Numbered from the stretch's first letter, positions 6,878 to 14,390 are shown. The stretch is 17,365 nucleotides of DNA from an uncultured Treponema sp. (GCA_937877535.1 CALFJF010000031.1:1-17365), one strand, 5' to 3'. The notes: generated from the sequence alone by a model not told the origin. A program made the numbers and translations.

Positions 6878-7714
6878 ATGGTTCTACATTCTTTTTTGCC
6901 GCGAATTTTTTTTGCCTCACTTTTTTCTTTTCTTTCGATTTTTCGAGTTTTTTCGCTTTCTCCAAAAACTGAAAAAATAATCGACGGATTTTTGATTCTT
7001 CACGCGGAGTTGACGGCTTCAAAATCAAACGAAGAGGCTCGAACAAAAATCGAAAAGTACGCTTTGGAAGCAGAAATTCCAGAAGAAGACGCGGAGCAAG
7101 GAACGTTGATTTTGAACAGTCTTCGCCTTATGGAAGCCGAATCGTATCTTCTTGAAAGCGACGACAAAAAGGCTCGAAATCGCGCATTCGGCGAGCAAAT
7201 GCGTCTAAACGAAAATTTTATAAGTGCCCACGAAAAAGACGGCTCGGTGAGCAAATGGCTCTATCTTTTTACGGGCGACGTTACTTCGTATTATATGACG
7301 CGCTCCGTTGCTTCTACGCTTCGCCACGGAATGCGCGTCAAAAAACTCTACGAACTCGCGCTGTCCGTGGACCCGCTTCTTACAAACGCGAACATAAATA
7401 TTGGAAACTGGTTTTTTTACGCGCCGCGCGTTTTTGGTGGCGGGCTTTCAAAAGCAGGCGATTGTTATGAAATTGCGCAGTTGGGCGCAAGAACAAAAGG
7501 CGAGCGGTATATGTCGGCTCTTTTTTTGTCGCAATTTTACTTTTGCTCAAAAAAATCCGCAGAATGTGAAAAATATCTAAAGGAAGCAGAAAAGGAAGTT
7601 CCAGAGAGCGCGGAAATTGCCCGTGTTCGCCGTTTGAACGCGGCAGGAATTTCGCTTTTTCAATACAACCGTACAAAAAGCGGCGTTGACGAACATCAAG
7701 AAGACGAAGATTAG
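6878..7714 (+). CDS. Exported TPR-like protein, function unknown
   Basis: A 278-residue, mainly helical protein. The N-terminus (MVLHSFLPRIFFASLFSFLSIF, split here as residues 1-22) has one basic residue and a long hydrophobic core, ending near VFSLS, and so looks like a signal peptide or anchor. Helical pairs typical of tetratricopeptide repeats follow. The clearest is about 156-200, where LYELALSVDPLLTNANINIG is followed by GGGLSKAGDCYEIA. Another is near 213-235 (YMSALFLSQFYF, ECEKYLKEAEKE). The C-terminus is acidic. In spirochaetes such proteins include partners of TRAP transporters, but no transporter genes lie nearby, so I do not claim that role. No ribosome-binding site is present; TATAGT lies 8 bases upstream of the ATG. 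Confidence 0.8.
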   Translation: MVLHSFLPRIFFASLFSFLSIFRVFSLSPKTEKIIDGFLILHAELTASKSNEEARTKIEKYALEAEIPEEDAEQGTLILNSLRLMEAESYLLESDDKKARNRAFGEQMRLNENFISAHEKDGSVSKWLYLFTGDVTSYYMTRSVASTLRHGMRVKKLYELALSVDPLLTNANINIGNWFFYAPRVFGGGLSKAGDCYEIAQLGARTKGERYMSALFLSQFYFCSKKSAECEKYLKEAEKEVPESAEIARVRRLNAAGISLFQYNRTKSGVDEHQEDED

Positions 7715-7724
7715 ATTGCATTTT

Positions 7725-7754
7725 GCGGTTTCGATAAATTCAATCGCCGCTTTT
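7725..7754 (+). terminator. Terminator of the TPR-like gene
   Basis: GCGG and CGAT (7725-7735) pair with ATCG and CCGC (7743-7750), then TTTT. It begins about 10 bases after the stop. A larger alternative stem overlaps it: a perfect 10-bp inverted repeat ATTTTGCGGT (7720-7729) with its complement at 7769-7778. This could serve the convergent coaBC transcript. Confidence 0.6.
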
Positions 7755-7789
7755 AGAGTTTGAAAATCACCGCAAAATCAGCGTAATTT

Positions 7790-8983
7790 TTATAAAAATA
7801 TTCGTTTTTGAATTGCGTCAAAAATTTTGTGCGCCACGTCGATTTTGCTCATAAGTTCAAGTTTTTCTTCTTTTTCTGGAAAAATCAGCGTTACGGAGTT
7901 TGTGTCGGTCGCAAATCCTGCGCCTTTTTCGCAAAGCGAGTTTGCCACAATCATGTCGAGATTCTTTTTTTTGAGTTTTGTGCGCGAGTTTTCCAAAAGA
8001 TGTTCCGTTTCCATTGAAAATCCGCACAAAAATTGCGATTTTTTATGTGCGCCAAGCCAAGACAAAATGTCGTCCGTGCGCTCAAGTTCGATGTTCGCGT
8101 TTTCGCCCGTTTTTTTGATTTTCTCCGAAGCGATTTTTTTGGGTCGATAATCTGCGACGGCAGCCGCTTTTACCACGATGTCCGCAAAATCAAATTCGGT
8201 TTTGACGGCAGCAAACATTTCCGCCGCGCTTTCCACATTCACAACGCGAACGCCTTTTGGCGGCAAAATTGAAACTGGTCCAGAAACAAGAACCACGTCC
8301 GCGCCTCGCTCTTGCGCTGCCTCTGCCAAAGCGTAGCCCATTTTTCCCGTGGAAAAATTTGAAATAAAACGCACTGGGTCGATTTTTTCGCGCGTGGGAC
8401 CTGCCGTAACAAGAACGCGCTTTTTCAAAAAATCCTTTTTTGCAAAAAGCGTTTGCTTGATTTCTTCAAAAATCTCTTCGATGTTGGGCAGTTTTCCTTT
8501 TCCTTCGTCGCCACACGCCAAATGCCCCGTCGCGCTTTCAGCCACTTTGATTCCAAACGAGCGGCAACGCGCTATATTTTCTTGTGTCGCTGGATTTTCG
8601 AGCATTTGCGTGTTCATTGCGGGAAAAATGATTTTTGGACAACTGGACGCAAGAAAAGTCGTGGTGAGCATATCATCAGCAAGACCCGACGCAATTTTTG
8701 CAATGACATTTGCGGTCGCGGGAGCAAGCACAAAAATGTCCGCCTTTTTTGCAAGCGAAACGTGAGCCACGTTAAACTCAAAATTGCGGTCAAAGGTGTC
8801 AATAAGGCATTTTCTTTTTGTGAGCGTTTCAAACGCAATCGGATTTATGATATTTGTGGCATTTTTTGTCATTATAACGTGGACTTCCGCACCTGCTTTT
8901 ACAAGAAAACTCGTTAAATCCGCAGCCTTATACGCTGCAATGCTTCCAGAAACACCGAGTATAACAGTTTTTCCTTTGAGCAT
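7790..8983 (-). CDS. coaBC: Bifunctional phosphopantothenoylcysteine decarboxylase / phosphopantothenate-cysteine ligase
   Basis: Two consecutive steps of coenzyme A synthesis: CTP-dependent joining of cysteine to 4'-phosphopantothenate, then FMN-dependent decarboxylation to 4'-phosphopantetheine. Of 397 residues, about 1-185 are the CoaC flavoprotein: ILGVSGSIAAYKAADL, catalytic His74 in NVAHVSLAK, the PAMN motif at 121-124, and the redox cysteine Cys157 in GHLACGDEGKGKLP. Residues about 188-397 are CoaB, with VTAGPTREKIDPVRFISN, STGKMG, KAAAVADYRP and the Lys-rich EKIKK. Size and order are those of the usual fusion. The ATG follows AAAGGAGGAATC, and a well-spaced promoter (TTGAAA, 17 bases, TAAAAT) lies upstream. 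It appears to stand alone. Confidence 0.97.
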   Translation of the reverse strand: MLKGKTVILGVSGSIAAYKAADLTSFLVKAGAEVHVIMTKNATNIINPIAFETLTKRKCLIDTFDRNFEFNVAHVSLAKKADIFVLAPATANVIAKIASGLADDMLTTTFLASSCPKIIFPAMNTQMLENPATQENIARCRSFGIKVAESATGHLACGDEGKGKLPNIEEIFEEIKQTLFAKKDFLKKRVLVTAGPTREKIDPVRFISNFSTGKMGYALAEAAQERGADVVLVSGPVSILPPKGVRVVNVESAAEMFAAVKTEFDFADIVVKAAAVADYRPKKIASEKIKKTGENANIELERTDDILSWLGAHKKSQFLCGFSMETEHLLENSRTKLKKKNLDMIVANSLCEKGAGFATDTNSVTLIFPEKEEKLELMSKIDVAHKIFDAIQKRIFL

Positions 8984-9003
8984 GATTCCTCCTTTTTTTT
9001 TGT

Positions 9004-9032
9004 ATTTTAGTTGCCACTTTTTATTTTTTCAA
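9004..9032 (-). promoter_or_regulatory. coaBC promoter
   Basis: On the minus strand, TTGAAA (9027-9032), a 17-base spacer, then TAAAAT (9004-9009). The distance to the ATG at 8983 leaves a short leader carrying AAAGGAGG. This is the best canonical sigma-70-type promoter in the window. Confidence 0.65.
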
Positions 9033-9102
9033 GAATGAAGTAGATTTTGACCTATTCTAAACTTGCGTTTTTGAATATCTTTATTTGATTTTAGAGGACA
9101 TT

Positions 9103-9306
9103 GTGGAACAGACTGAATCGCGACTGACCGCGCTTGAAATAAAAATGACGTATCTTGAAGATTTTGTGCACCAAATGCAAGAAGTCGCCGTAGAAAATGC
9201 GCGAGAAATCGACGCGCTCAAAAGAAAAAATCAAACGCTTGAAGCAAAAATCGAAGAACTGTTGGAAAACGAAGAAATCCCAAACCGCCGCCCTCCGCAT
9301 TACTAG
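9103..9306 (+). CDS. slyX: SlyX-family coiled-coil protein, GTG start
   Basis: A 67-residue protein of the SlyX family, whose function is unknown. It is almost wholly helical with coiled-coil heptads (LTALEIKMTYLEDFVHQM, EIDALKRKNQTLEAKIEELL). It ends in the family's characteristic PPHY after an Arg/Pro stretch. I choose the GTG at 9103 because AGAGG lies five bases before it and MEQTESRLTALE is how family members begin. A TTG at 9085 would add six residues without a binding site. The stop is followed after nine bases by the pseudouridine synthase start, so the two are probably one operon. The symbol is used by family resemblance. Confidence 0.85.
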   Translation: MEQTESRLTALEIKMTYLEDFVHQMQEVAVENAREIDALKRKNQTLEAKIEELLENEEIPNRRPPHY

Positions 9307-9315
9307 GAAAGAAAA

Positions 9316-10017
9316 ATGGAAAAAACGCGCGTTTCAAAAAATCGCCTACGGATTTTGTACGAAGACCGCTGGATTTGCGTTGTTGTAAAGCCCGCGGGAT
9401 TGCTTTCTTGCGAGTATCCAAAGAGCCGTGAAAAAACGGCGCGAGAAGTGCTTTCGCGTCATCTTAAAAAGGACGTGTTTGTTGTTCATCGGCTTGACCG
9501 CGAAACGAGCGGCGTTATGCTGTTTGCGCTTTCGGCGGAAGCAAAAAAGAAAATTATGGACGATTGGCAAAAAATCGTACACGAGCGGCTGTATCGCGCT
9601 TTGGTAGAAAATCCGCGCTCTGTTTCAAAATCGCTTCCTAATTCAGGGAGAATCGCAGAGCCTTTGGCGTACAATGCGTTTCATCGAGCGTTTGTTCCTC
9701 GGAAAGAAGACGCAAAAAAGTTCAAAACGGTGAGTGCGCTCACGGATTTTCAATTTATTCTTCGCGGAAAAACACATTCGCTTGTGGAACTTTCGCTTGA
9801 AACGGGACGAAAAAATCAAATCCGCGCCCATCTTGCGTTTCATTCGCACCCAATCGCAGGCGACCAAGCGTATCGCGCAAAAACTGACCCGTTTCATCGC
9901 CTGTGCCTTCACGCACGCTCGCTCGTTTTTGAGCATCCGTTTACGAATCAAACGCTTTCGTTTTTGTGTGAAGAAAGTGCGGCGTGGGAACAATTCGTTT
10001 TGGGAAAAGAAAAATAA
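9316..10017 (+). CDS. RluA-family RNA pseudouridine synthase
   Basis: A 233-residue enzyme that isomerises uridine to pseudouridine in rRNA or tRNA. The catalytic aspartate is Asp61 in the hallmark HRLDRETSGVMLFA. Other family segments are LRILYEDRWICVVVKPAGLL, ERLYRALVE, then LVELSLETGRKNQIRAHLA, HPIAGDQAY and a terminal LCLHARSLVFEHPF. No S4 RNA-binding domain is present; the protein begins almost directly with the catalytic fold, like RluA or TruC. The target uridine cannot be assigned, so no symbol is given. GGAAAG precedes the ATG by a few bases. It follows slyX closely; pyrB downstream has its own promoter-like box. Confidence 0.92.
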   Translation: MEKTRVSKNRLRILYEDRWICVVVKPAGLLSCEYPKSREKTAREVLSRHLKKDVFVVHRLDRETSGVMLFALSAEAKKKIMDDWQKIVHERLYRALVENPRSVSKSLPNSGRIAEPLAYNAFHRAFVPRKEDAKKFKTVSALTDFQFILRGKTHSLVELSLETGRKNQIRAHLAFHSHPIAGDQAYRAKTDPFHRLCLHARSLVFEHPFTNQTLSFLCEESAAWEQFVLGKEK

Positions 10018-10056
10018 AATGTCGTCAAAAGTCAAAACAAATTGCTCGATTCGTGC

Positions 10057-10062
10057 TACACT
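10057..10062 (+). promoter_or_regulatory. -10-like TACACT before pyrB (leaderless candidate)
   Basis: TACACT ends 6 bases before the ATG at 10069, which lacks a Shine-Dalgarno. No pyrimidine attenuator or other leader structure can fit, since essentially no leader would exist. A convincing -35 box is not visible. Confidence 0.45.
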
Positions 10063-10068
10063 CTTTTT

Positions 10069-10989
10069 ATGCTCAAAGGTAGAAATCTTATAAAACCGAA
10101 CGACCTTTCGGTTTTGGAAATCGATGAATTGTGTGCGCTTGCGGAACAAATTATCGTGGATTCGCAAGCGTTTTCAGATGTGTGTCGCGGAAAAATCCTT
10201 GCAACGCTTTTTTTTGAGCCGAGTACGCGAACGCGACTTAGTTTTGAAGCGGCAATGCTTCATCTGGGCGGAAGTGTGGAAGGATTTTCTGACGCAGCGA
10301 ATTCGAGTACATCAAAAGGTGAAAGTCTTGCTGACACGATTCGCACCGTGTCAAGTTACGTGGACGTTATTGCAATGCGAAGTCCAAAAGAAGGCGCGGC
10401 TTTGCTCGCTTCAAATTATTCGGAATGTCCCATCATAAACGCGGGCGACGGCGGGCATTTTCATCCAACGCAAACGCTCACAGATATGCTCACAATTCGT
10501 GCGCTCAAAGGCGGATTTGAAGGACACACAATCGGTTTTTGCGGCGACCTCAAATTTGGACGCACCGTTCATTCTCTCGCGGAAGCGATGAGCCGTTACA
10601 AAAAAAATCGCTACGTTTTTATTTCTCCCAAAGAACTTGCCGTTCCAGAATACATCACGCGATATTTAGACGAAGCGGGAATTGAGTATACAACGGCGGA
10701 GCGACTTGAAAGCGTTATCGGCGACCTTGATATTTTGTACATGACGCGCGTTCAAAAAGAGCGTTTTTTCAACGAGCAAGATTACATTCGGCTCAAGGAT
10801 AGTTACATTCTTGACCGCGAAAAAATGACGCTGGCGCGGCAAAATATGATTGTGCTTCATCCGCTTCCCCGCGTAAACGAAATCTCTCCAGAAGTCGATT
10901 CCGACCCCAGAGCCGCGTACTTCAAACAAGTAAAATACGGAATGTACGTACGCATGGCATTGATTGCCAAAATAACGGGCGCACTGTAA
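10069..10989 (+). CDS. pyrB: Aspartate carbamoyltransferase catalytic subunit
   Basis: The committed step of de novo pyrimidine synthesis: carbamoyl phosphate plus aspartate gives carbamoyl aspartate. The 306-residue protein has the carbamoyl-phosphate site FFEPSTRTRLSFE (STRTR at 52-56, the same numbering as E. coli), the 80s-loop region SSTSKGES, the segment NAGDGGHFHPTQTLTDM, and the aspartate-domain HPLPRVNEI near the end. I begin at 10069 (MLKGRNLIKP); the longer frame from 10042 adds nine residues with no support. No regulatory subunit (pyrI) or other pyr gene is next to it, so the enzyme may be an unregulated trimer or pyrI may lie elsewhere. A strong terminator follows. Confidence 0.97.
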   Translation: MLKGRNLIKPNDLSVLEIDELCALAEQIIVDSQAFSDVCRGKILATLFFEPSTRTRLSFEAAMLHLGGSVEGFSDAANSSTSKGESLADTIRTVSSYVDVIAMRSPKEGAALLASNYSECPIINAGDGGHFHPTQTLTDMLTIRALKGGFEGHTIGFCGDLKFGRTVHSLAEAMSRYKKNRYVFISPKELAVPEYITRYLDEAGIEYTTAERLESVIGDLDILYMTRVQKERFFNEQDYIRLKDSYILDREKMTLARQNMIVLHPLPRVNEISPEVDSDPRAAYFKQVKYGMYVRMALIAKITGAL

Positions 10990-11025
10990 AAAACGGCGGT
11001 TGCGTTTATCGCCACCACCCCGTTT
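10988..11025 (+). repeat. Hairpin element with a near-identical copy at 11204-11241
   Basis: The first 24 bases (10988-11011) match 11204-11227 at 23 of 24 positions, same orientation. Each copy folds back on itself (here AAAACGG with CCGTTTT) and overlaps or follows a gene end: pyrB here, the pectinesterase gene at the other copy. It overlaps the pyrB stop codon. Confidence 0.65.
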
Positions 11026-11029
11026 TGAG

Positions 11030-11057
11030 CAAGGGACTTTAAGTCCCTTGTTTTTTT
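11030..11057 (+). terminator. Rho-independent terminator of pyrB
   Basis: A perfect palindrome, CAAGGGACTT followed by T and AAGTCCCTTG (11030-11050), is followed by seven T. It lies 40 bases past the pyrB stop and is a textbook intrinsic terminator. Confidence 0.9.
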
Positions 11058-11083
11058 GTGGTTTCGCTGAATCACAAAAAACG

Positions 11084-11106
11084 GGCATTGAACTTGTCGA
11101 AATGCC
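11084..11106 (-). repeat. Fold-back intergenic repeat, copy 2 (inverted)
   Basis: The 6-base arms GGCATT and AATGCC enclose the loop GAACTTGTCGA, which reads TCGACAAGTTC on the minus strand. It has the same loop family as copy 1 but different stem bases that still pair fully. A partner in the opposite orientation follows 16 bases later. Confidence 0.75.
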
Positions 11107-11122
11107 AAACTGCGGATAGCGT

Positions 11123-11147
11123 GGTGGTTTCGACACGCTCAACCACC
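11123..11147 (+). repeat. Fold-back intergenic repeat, copy 3
   Basis: The 7-base arms GGTGGTT and AACCACC pair perfectly around TCGACACGCTC. With copy 2 it forms an inverted pair in the gap between pyrB and the convergent pectinesterase gene. Confidence 0.8.
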
Positions 11148-11190
11148 GTGAAGATTTGTTCAACCACCGTGAAGATTTGTTCAACCACCA
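11140..11190. repeat. 21-bp tandem repeat, 2.4 copies
   Basis: Units at 11140-11160 and 11161-11181 are identical, and a third begins at 11182 for nine bases with the last changed. Each unit starts with CAACCACC, the right arm of copy 3, and continues GTGAAGATTTGTT. It looks like slippage or duplication of the end of that repeat element. Confidence 0.8.
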
Positions 11191-11200
11191 CGGATTGAAG

Positions 11201-11241
11201 AAAAAAAAACGACGGTTGCGTTTATCGAAACCTCCGCCGTT
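11201..11241. terminator. Terminator of the pectinesterase gene
   Basis: On the minus strand AACGGCGG (11234-11241) pairs with CCGTCGTT (11208-11215), one G-T pair, and a run of T follows. On the plus strand the same hairpin is followed by TTTTTT, so it can act in both directions. It lies just past the pectinesterase stop. Confidence 0.8.
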
Positions 11242-11249
11242 TTTTAGTT

Positions 11250-13283
11250 TTACTTTAGAGCGGGCGTAAAGCCGAGGATTTTTTCGTTATTTGAATAAAG
11301 CGCGAGTTCTTCGGCGGTCAAAGCGGTGGACTTTGACGCGATTTCCGCTCCATCGCCTTTTGCGCCGTGAACTCTAAAGAACGCTTTTTTTGCAGTATTT
11401 ACGGCATCCCAATCGTTCCAGAGTTTTGTGTTTACGGCAGGACCAAAATCGCAATTCAAATACACGATTTTTCCAACCGCGCTGTCTTTTGTTGCGCTTC
11501 CTCCAACCCAAGTTCCGCGACCAAGCGTTACTTTTTTTCCATCTTTTTGCTCTTCTTGCTGCTCGTCTGCGGTGATTAAGCAATTTTTGAAAACGTAGCC
11601 GTTCGCAAATTGCGCTGTGGAAGCGTATCCCGTGTCCGCGGGCGCGGCTGCAACGATGATTCCGCCGTTTGCGTAAGGAAGCGTGTGAATTTGGCAATGG
11701 TCAAATACGGTCGTAGCACCACCGCAAATGTAATCAACATCGCCTTCGATGTAGCAATCTTTGAGATACGCGCGTCCAGAGCGGAAATAAATCGTGTCTT
11801 GCTGACCGAGGAAAACGCAATTTTCGATGTACGACGTGTCAACGCCTTTGAGCGCGAGCGTTTCACTCCGCCGTTCAGAACCGCCCCATTGTTTGTTCCA
11901 TTCCGCGCCTTTGTTGTAGAACGTCAAATTGACCGCGTTAAAGTACGCATTTTCCACAGGCTTTTCAGGAATCGAAGAGGCAGCTCCCGGCTCGGTTTTT
12001 GTTCCCTTTGGAAGATAATTCACTTCAACCAAAATATTTCCGTCAATTCCGCCCGTGTCCGCTTCGTAGCCAAAAATTATCGTATTCGCAGGATTCGTTC
12101 CCACGAGCGTAATTCCAGGCTTTGTGATAACGAGTTTTTCATAATAAAGACCAGGTTGAATTAAAATTGCAGAGCCTTCGCTGACCGCTTCGATTGCCGA
12201 CGAAATCGTTTTGTACTGCTCGTTTTCGCCGACTTTTGCCGCAAAGTTCAGCGCGGGGACTTTCGGATTTGCGTTTGTAACAAGAGATTCATTTTGACTG
12301 TACGGCAAACAAGTCAAATCGAGCGTGCCGTTTTCGATTTCGCTTCTGTCAATGTAAGAATCGTCTTTTCCAAGTTCAGATGCTTGCATATTGATTCCAG
12401 CGGGTTTTTGCGCGGGACGTTTGCTTTTTGGACCTTCGTCTTTTGTTGCGCTCGGCGTTTTTGTTAAATCGTAGCCGACTTTTTTTCCAAGTTCAGAAAG
12501 CGGCGTGTCGTCGATATTTTCGTCAAGCACCACCAAAAGCCAAGAATATCGCCCAAATCCGTTTGTAGAGCCATCGTTTTCGCCAAACTCAAGATAATTT
12601 CCGTCTCCCAAAAGATATGAAGCGTCCGAAGAAAAATCGAGTGCGCCGTCGTTGTTCGTCTTTTTGCAAATATCTTCGTGGCGCACAACGCCGTCGATTA
12701 TCATTTTTGCGGTCATCGCCTCTGGATTTTCAACGTCAAAAACCATGCGATATTCATGCCAATCCGAAACGATGTTGATTTTTTTGCCACTTGCCGTGCC
12801 GTCTTCGGTTAATCGGCTTTGATTTTTTGAGCCTTTGATTTGATTTGAAGAATTGTGCCTCAAAAGCGTTTGATACCCGCCTTTTTGAACAAAGCCAAAA
12901 AGGATTCCAAACGGCGTGGACGTTTTGTCGGGGTCAACCGCGCCTTGCGCTTTGAACACGAGCGAAACTCGCTTTTCGTTTCCAGAAAGCGGCAAAACGA
13001 GCGCGTCGTTCACTCCGTCAAGCGTATTGAGTTTTAACAGTTTTCCGCCTTCGTCAGAATCGATGAGCGTAAAATGCTTTTCGTAGCGGTCGCCCGTAAG
13101 CCAGCCCGATTTTGCAAGGTCGTCTCGCACATCGCCTGCGTTGTTGCTTCCAGGAACGTACAGATTCCAATTTTCCGTGGGAGTAAACGCTTCGCGCGTA
13201 TTTGCGACCTTTTTTCCTTTACAAGAAGATAAAATCGCGCCCGCAGCCAAAACGCACGCGAGCGCAACGCAAACCTTTTTCAT
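11250..13283 (-). CDS. Pectinesterase lipoprotein with N-terminal lectin-like domain
   Basis: Removes methyl esters from pectin (family CE8), here tethered to the cell envelope. The 677-residue protein has a lipoprotein signal with lipobox ILSSC and the lipidated Cys at 21. I begin at the ATG at 13283 because GGAGG lies five bases before it; a TTG four codons upstream would lie within that site. Residues about 35-260 form a beta-rich region (VSLVFKAQG, DWHEYRMVFDVENP, TAKMIIDGVV) resembling concanavalin-type or LamG folds. A Pro/Lys linker sits near 275-300. The right-handed beta-helix esterase follows, about 345-677: YKTISSAIEAV, GQQDTIY (493-499), GDVDYICGG with candidate catalytic Asp517, and LGRGTW with Arg589 and Trp592. 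The motif VDYICG departs from the usual VDFIFG. Its promoter lies in the gap after the Gfo/Idh gene. Confidence 0.93.
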   Translation of the reverse strand: MKKVCVALACVLAAGAILSSCKGKKVANTREAFTPTENWNLYVPGSNNAGDVRDDLAKSGWLTGDRYEKHFTLIDSDEGGKLLKLNTLDGVNDALVLPLSGNEKRVSLVFKAQGAVDPDKTSTPFGILFGFVQKGGYQTLLRHNSSNQIKGSKNQSRLTEDGTASGKKINIVSDWHEYRMVFDVENPEAMTAKMIIDGVVRHEDICKKTNNDGALDFSSDASYLLGDGNYLEFGENDGSTNGFGRYSWLLVVLDENIDDTPLSELGKKVGYDLTKTPSATKDEGPKSKRPAQKPAGINMQASELGKDDSYIDRSEIENGTLDLTCLPYSQNESLVTNANPKVPALNFAAKVGENEQYKTISSAIEAVSEGSAILIQPGLYYEKLVITKPGITLVGTNPANTIIFGYEADTGGIDGNILVEVNYLPKGTKTEPGAASSIPEKPVENAYFNAVNLTFYNKGAEWNKQWGGSERRSETLALKGVDTSYIENCVFLGQQDTIYFRSGRAYLKDCYIEGDVDYICGGATTVFDHCQIHTLPYANGGIIVAAAPADTGYASTAQFANGYVFKNCLITADEQQEEQKDGKKVTLGRGTWVGGSATKDSAVGKIVYLNCDFGPAVNTKLWNDWDAVNTAKKAFFRVHGAKGDGAEIASKSTALTAEELALYSNNEKILGFTPALK

Positions 13284-13309
13284 TTTTTCCTCCAAAAATA
13301 AGGTTTCTC

Positions 13310-13315
13310 ATTTTA
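13310..13315 (-). promoter_or_regulatory. -10-like box for the pectinesterase gene
   Basis: TAAAAT on the minus strand lies 26 bases before the pectinesterase ATG, leaving a leader with GGAGG. The -35 region (TACAAA at 17 bases) is weak. A GGTGGTGGTG run lies in the spacer. Confidence 0.4.
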
Positions 13316-13358
13316 CACCACCACCGATTTTTTTTGTAGTAGAACACAATTTTACTCA

Positions 13359-14384
13359 TCAAAAATGCGCTTTTATTGCTTCCAAAACGAGCAAGTCTTT
13401 TGTTGCATCTTGAAGCGTTGAGCCAAGAGCCGACGTGCCATCAAGAAAATCCACGGCATTTTGAATCATTCCAGAAAAATACCCCGTCTTTTTTGGAAGC
13501 GGCAACTCGACGCTTTCGAGCGAATAAAATCCCGTGTAGAGTTTTGATTCTTTGCGCTCGTAGAATTTGGCGTAGCCGTTTCCAATGCAGATTTTTCCGA
13601 TTGTTCCAAGAATTTCCACGTCGAACGAAAAAAATCGACTTCTGCCGCTCATCGAAAATTGAATTTCGCTGATTTTTTCAGTTTGGTAATGAGCGGAAAA
13701 ATTGCGAACGATTCCTTTTTCGTCGCGAACGATTCCCGTTACAACGGGCGTTTCTTTTGACAAATCGACTCCGAGCAAAAAGTGAACAATGTCAACAAGA
13801 TGCGTGCCGTCGTGCAAAAGCGAATACGCGCCGTCATTTTCAAACTCTTTTGCCCAAACTCGAAGTCCCGAACAAAGAGAAGCGCGAACGCTTTGGATTT
13901 CCCCGATTTTTGAAAGAAAATCCTTTGCCGCTCGATAATCCGCCGAAAATCGCCGCTCGTGGTTCACCATTACGGGAACATTTTTTTCTTTTGCCGCTTG
14001 CTCGATTTTTTGTGCTTCAAGCGAGTTCAGCGCAACAGGTTTTTCAAGAATCACAAGGCGCGGGCGAGCGTTTATGGCACAAAGACATTCTTCTAAATGC
14101 GCGTCTTCATTTACGGAAACCACAACGATGTCTGGAACGTGCGCGGAAAACAGTTCCAAACTTGTTTTGTAGATTTTTACAGAAGGATTTTTTGAGAGAA
14201 CGTAATTTTTCCATTTTTCAAGATTTTCCGCGTTTGTATCCGCCGCCGATTCCAAAAAAATCCGCTTGTTTTCAAGAATCGCCATCGTGTGACTTGCGGG
14301 CTGTTCTCGTTTTTCGTCAAGACCAAGCGAAAATCCAATTCGCCCCGTTCCGATTATCGCCGCCGAGTATGTTTTTTCTTCCAT
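13359..14384 (-). CDS. Gfo/Idh/MocA-family NAD(P)-dependent oxidoreductase
   Basis: A 341-residue dehydrogenase of the sugar/inositol oxidoreductase superfamily; the substrate is unknown. The N-terminal Rossmann fold shows IIGTGRIGFSLG (10-21), then VVVSVNEDAH and the family-defining EKP motif (LEKPVALN, EKP 114-116). The second domain carries NHERRFSADYRAAKDFL and the active-site-like segment HDGTHLVDIVHFLLG. I start at the ATG at 14384, where the family's fold begins. The frame is open for another 107 codons upstream, but that translation is not protein-like and overlaps mrp. There is no ribosome-binding site; GATAAT lies six bases before the ATG. A sugar- or uronate-related role beside the pectinesterase is possible but is inference only. 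Confidence 0.9.
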   Translation of the reverse strand: MEEKTYSAAIIGTGRIGFSLGLDEKREQPASHTMAILENKRIFLESAADTNAENLEKWKNYVLSKNPSVKIYKTSLELFSAHVPDIVVVSVNEDAHLEECLCAINARPRLVILEKPVALNSLEAQKIEQAAKEKNVPVMVNHERRFSADYRAAKDFLSKIGEIQSVRASLCSGLRVWAKEFENDGAYSLLHDGTHLVDIVHFLLGVDLSKETPVVTGIVRDEKGIVRNFSAHYQTEKISEIQFSMSGRSRFFSFDVEILGTIGKICIGNGYAKFYERKESKLYTGFYSLESVELPLPKKTGYFSGMIQNAVDFLDGTSALGSTLQDATKDLLVLEAIKAHF

Positions 14385-14390
14385 AAAAAA

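Noticed and set aside
10018..10068. A pyrimidine-responsive attenuator or riboswitch before pyrB
   Set aside because: The gap is only 51 bases, with no stem followed by T-run. The -10-like box lies right before the ATG, leaving no leader.
11140..11190. Short repeats as a CRISPR array
   Set aside because: The units are directly adjacent with no spacers, and no cas genes are nearby. It is a tandem duplication.
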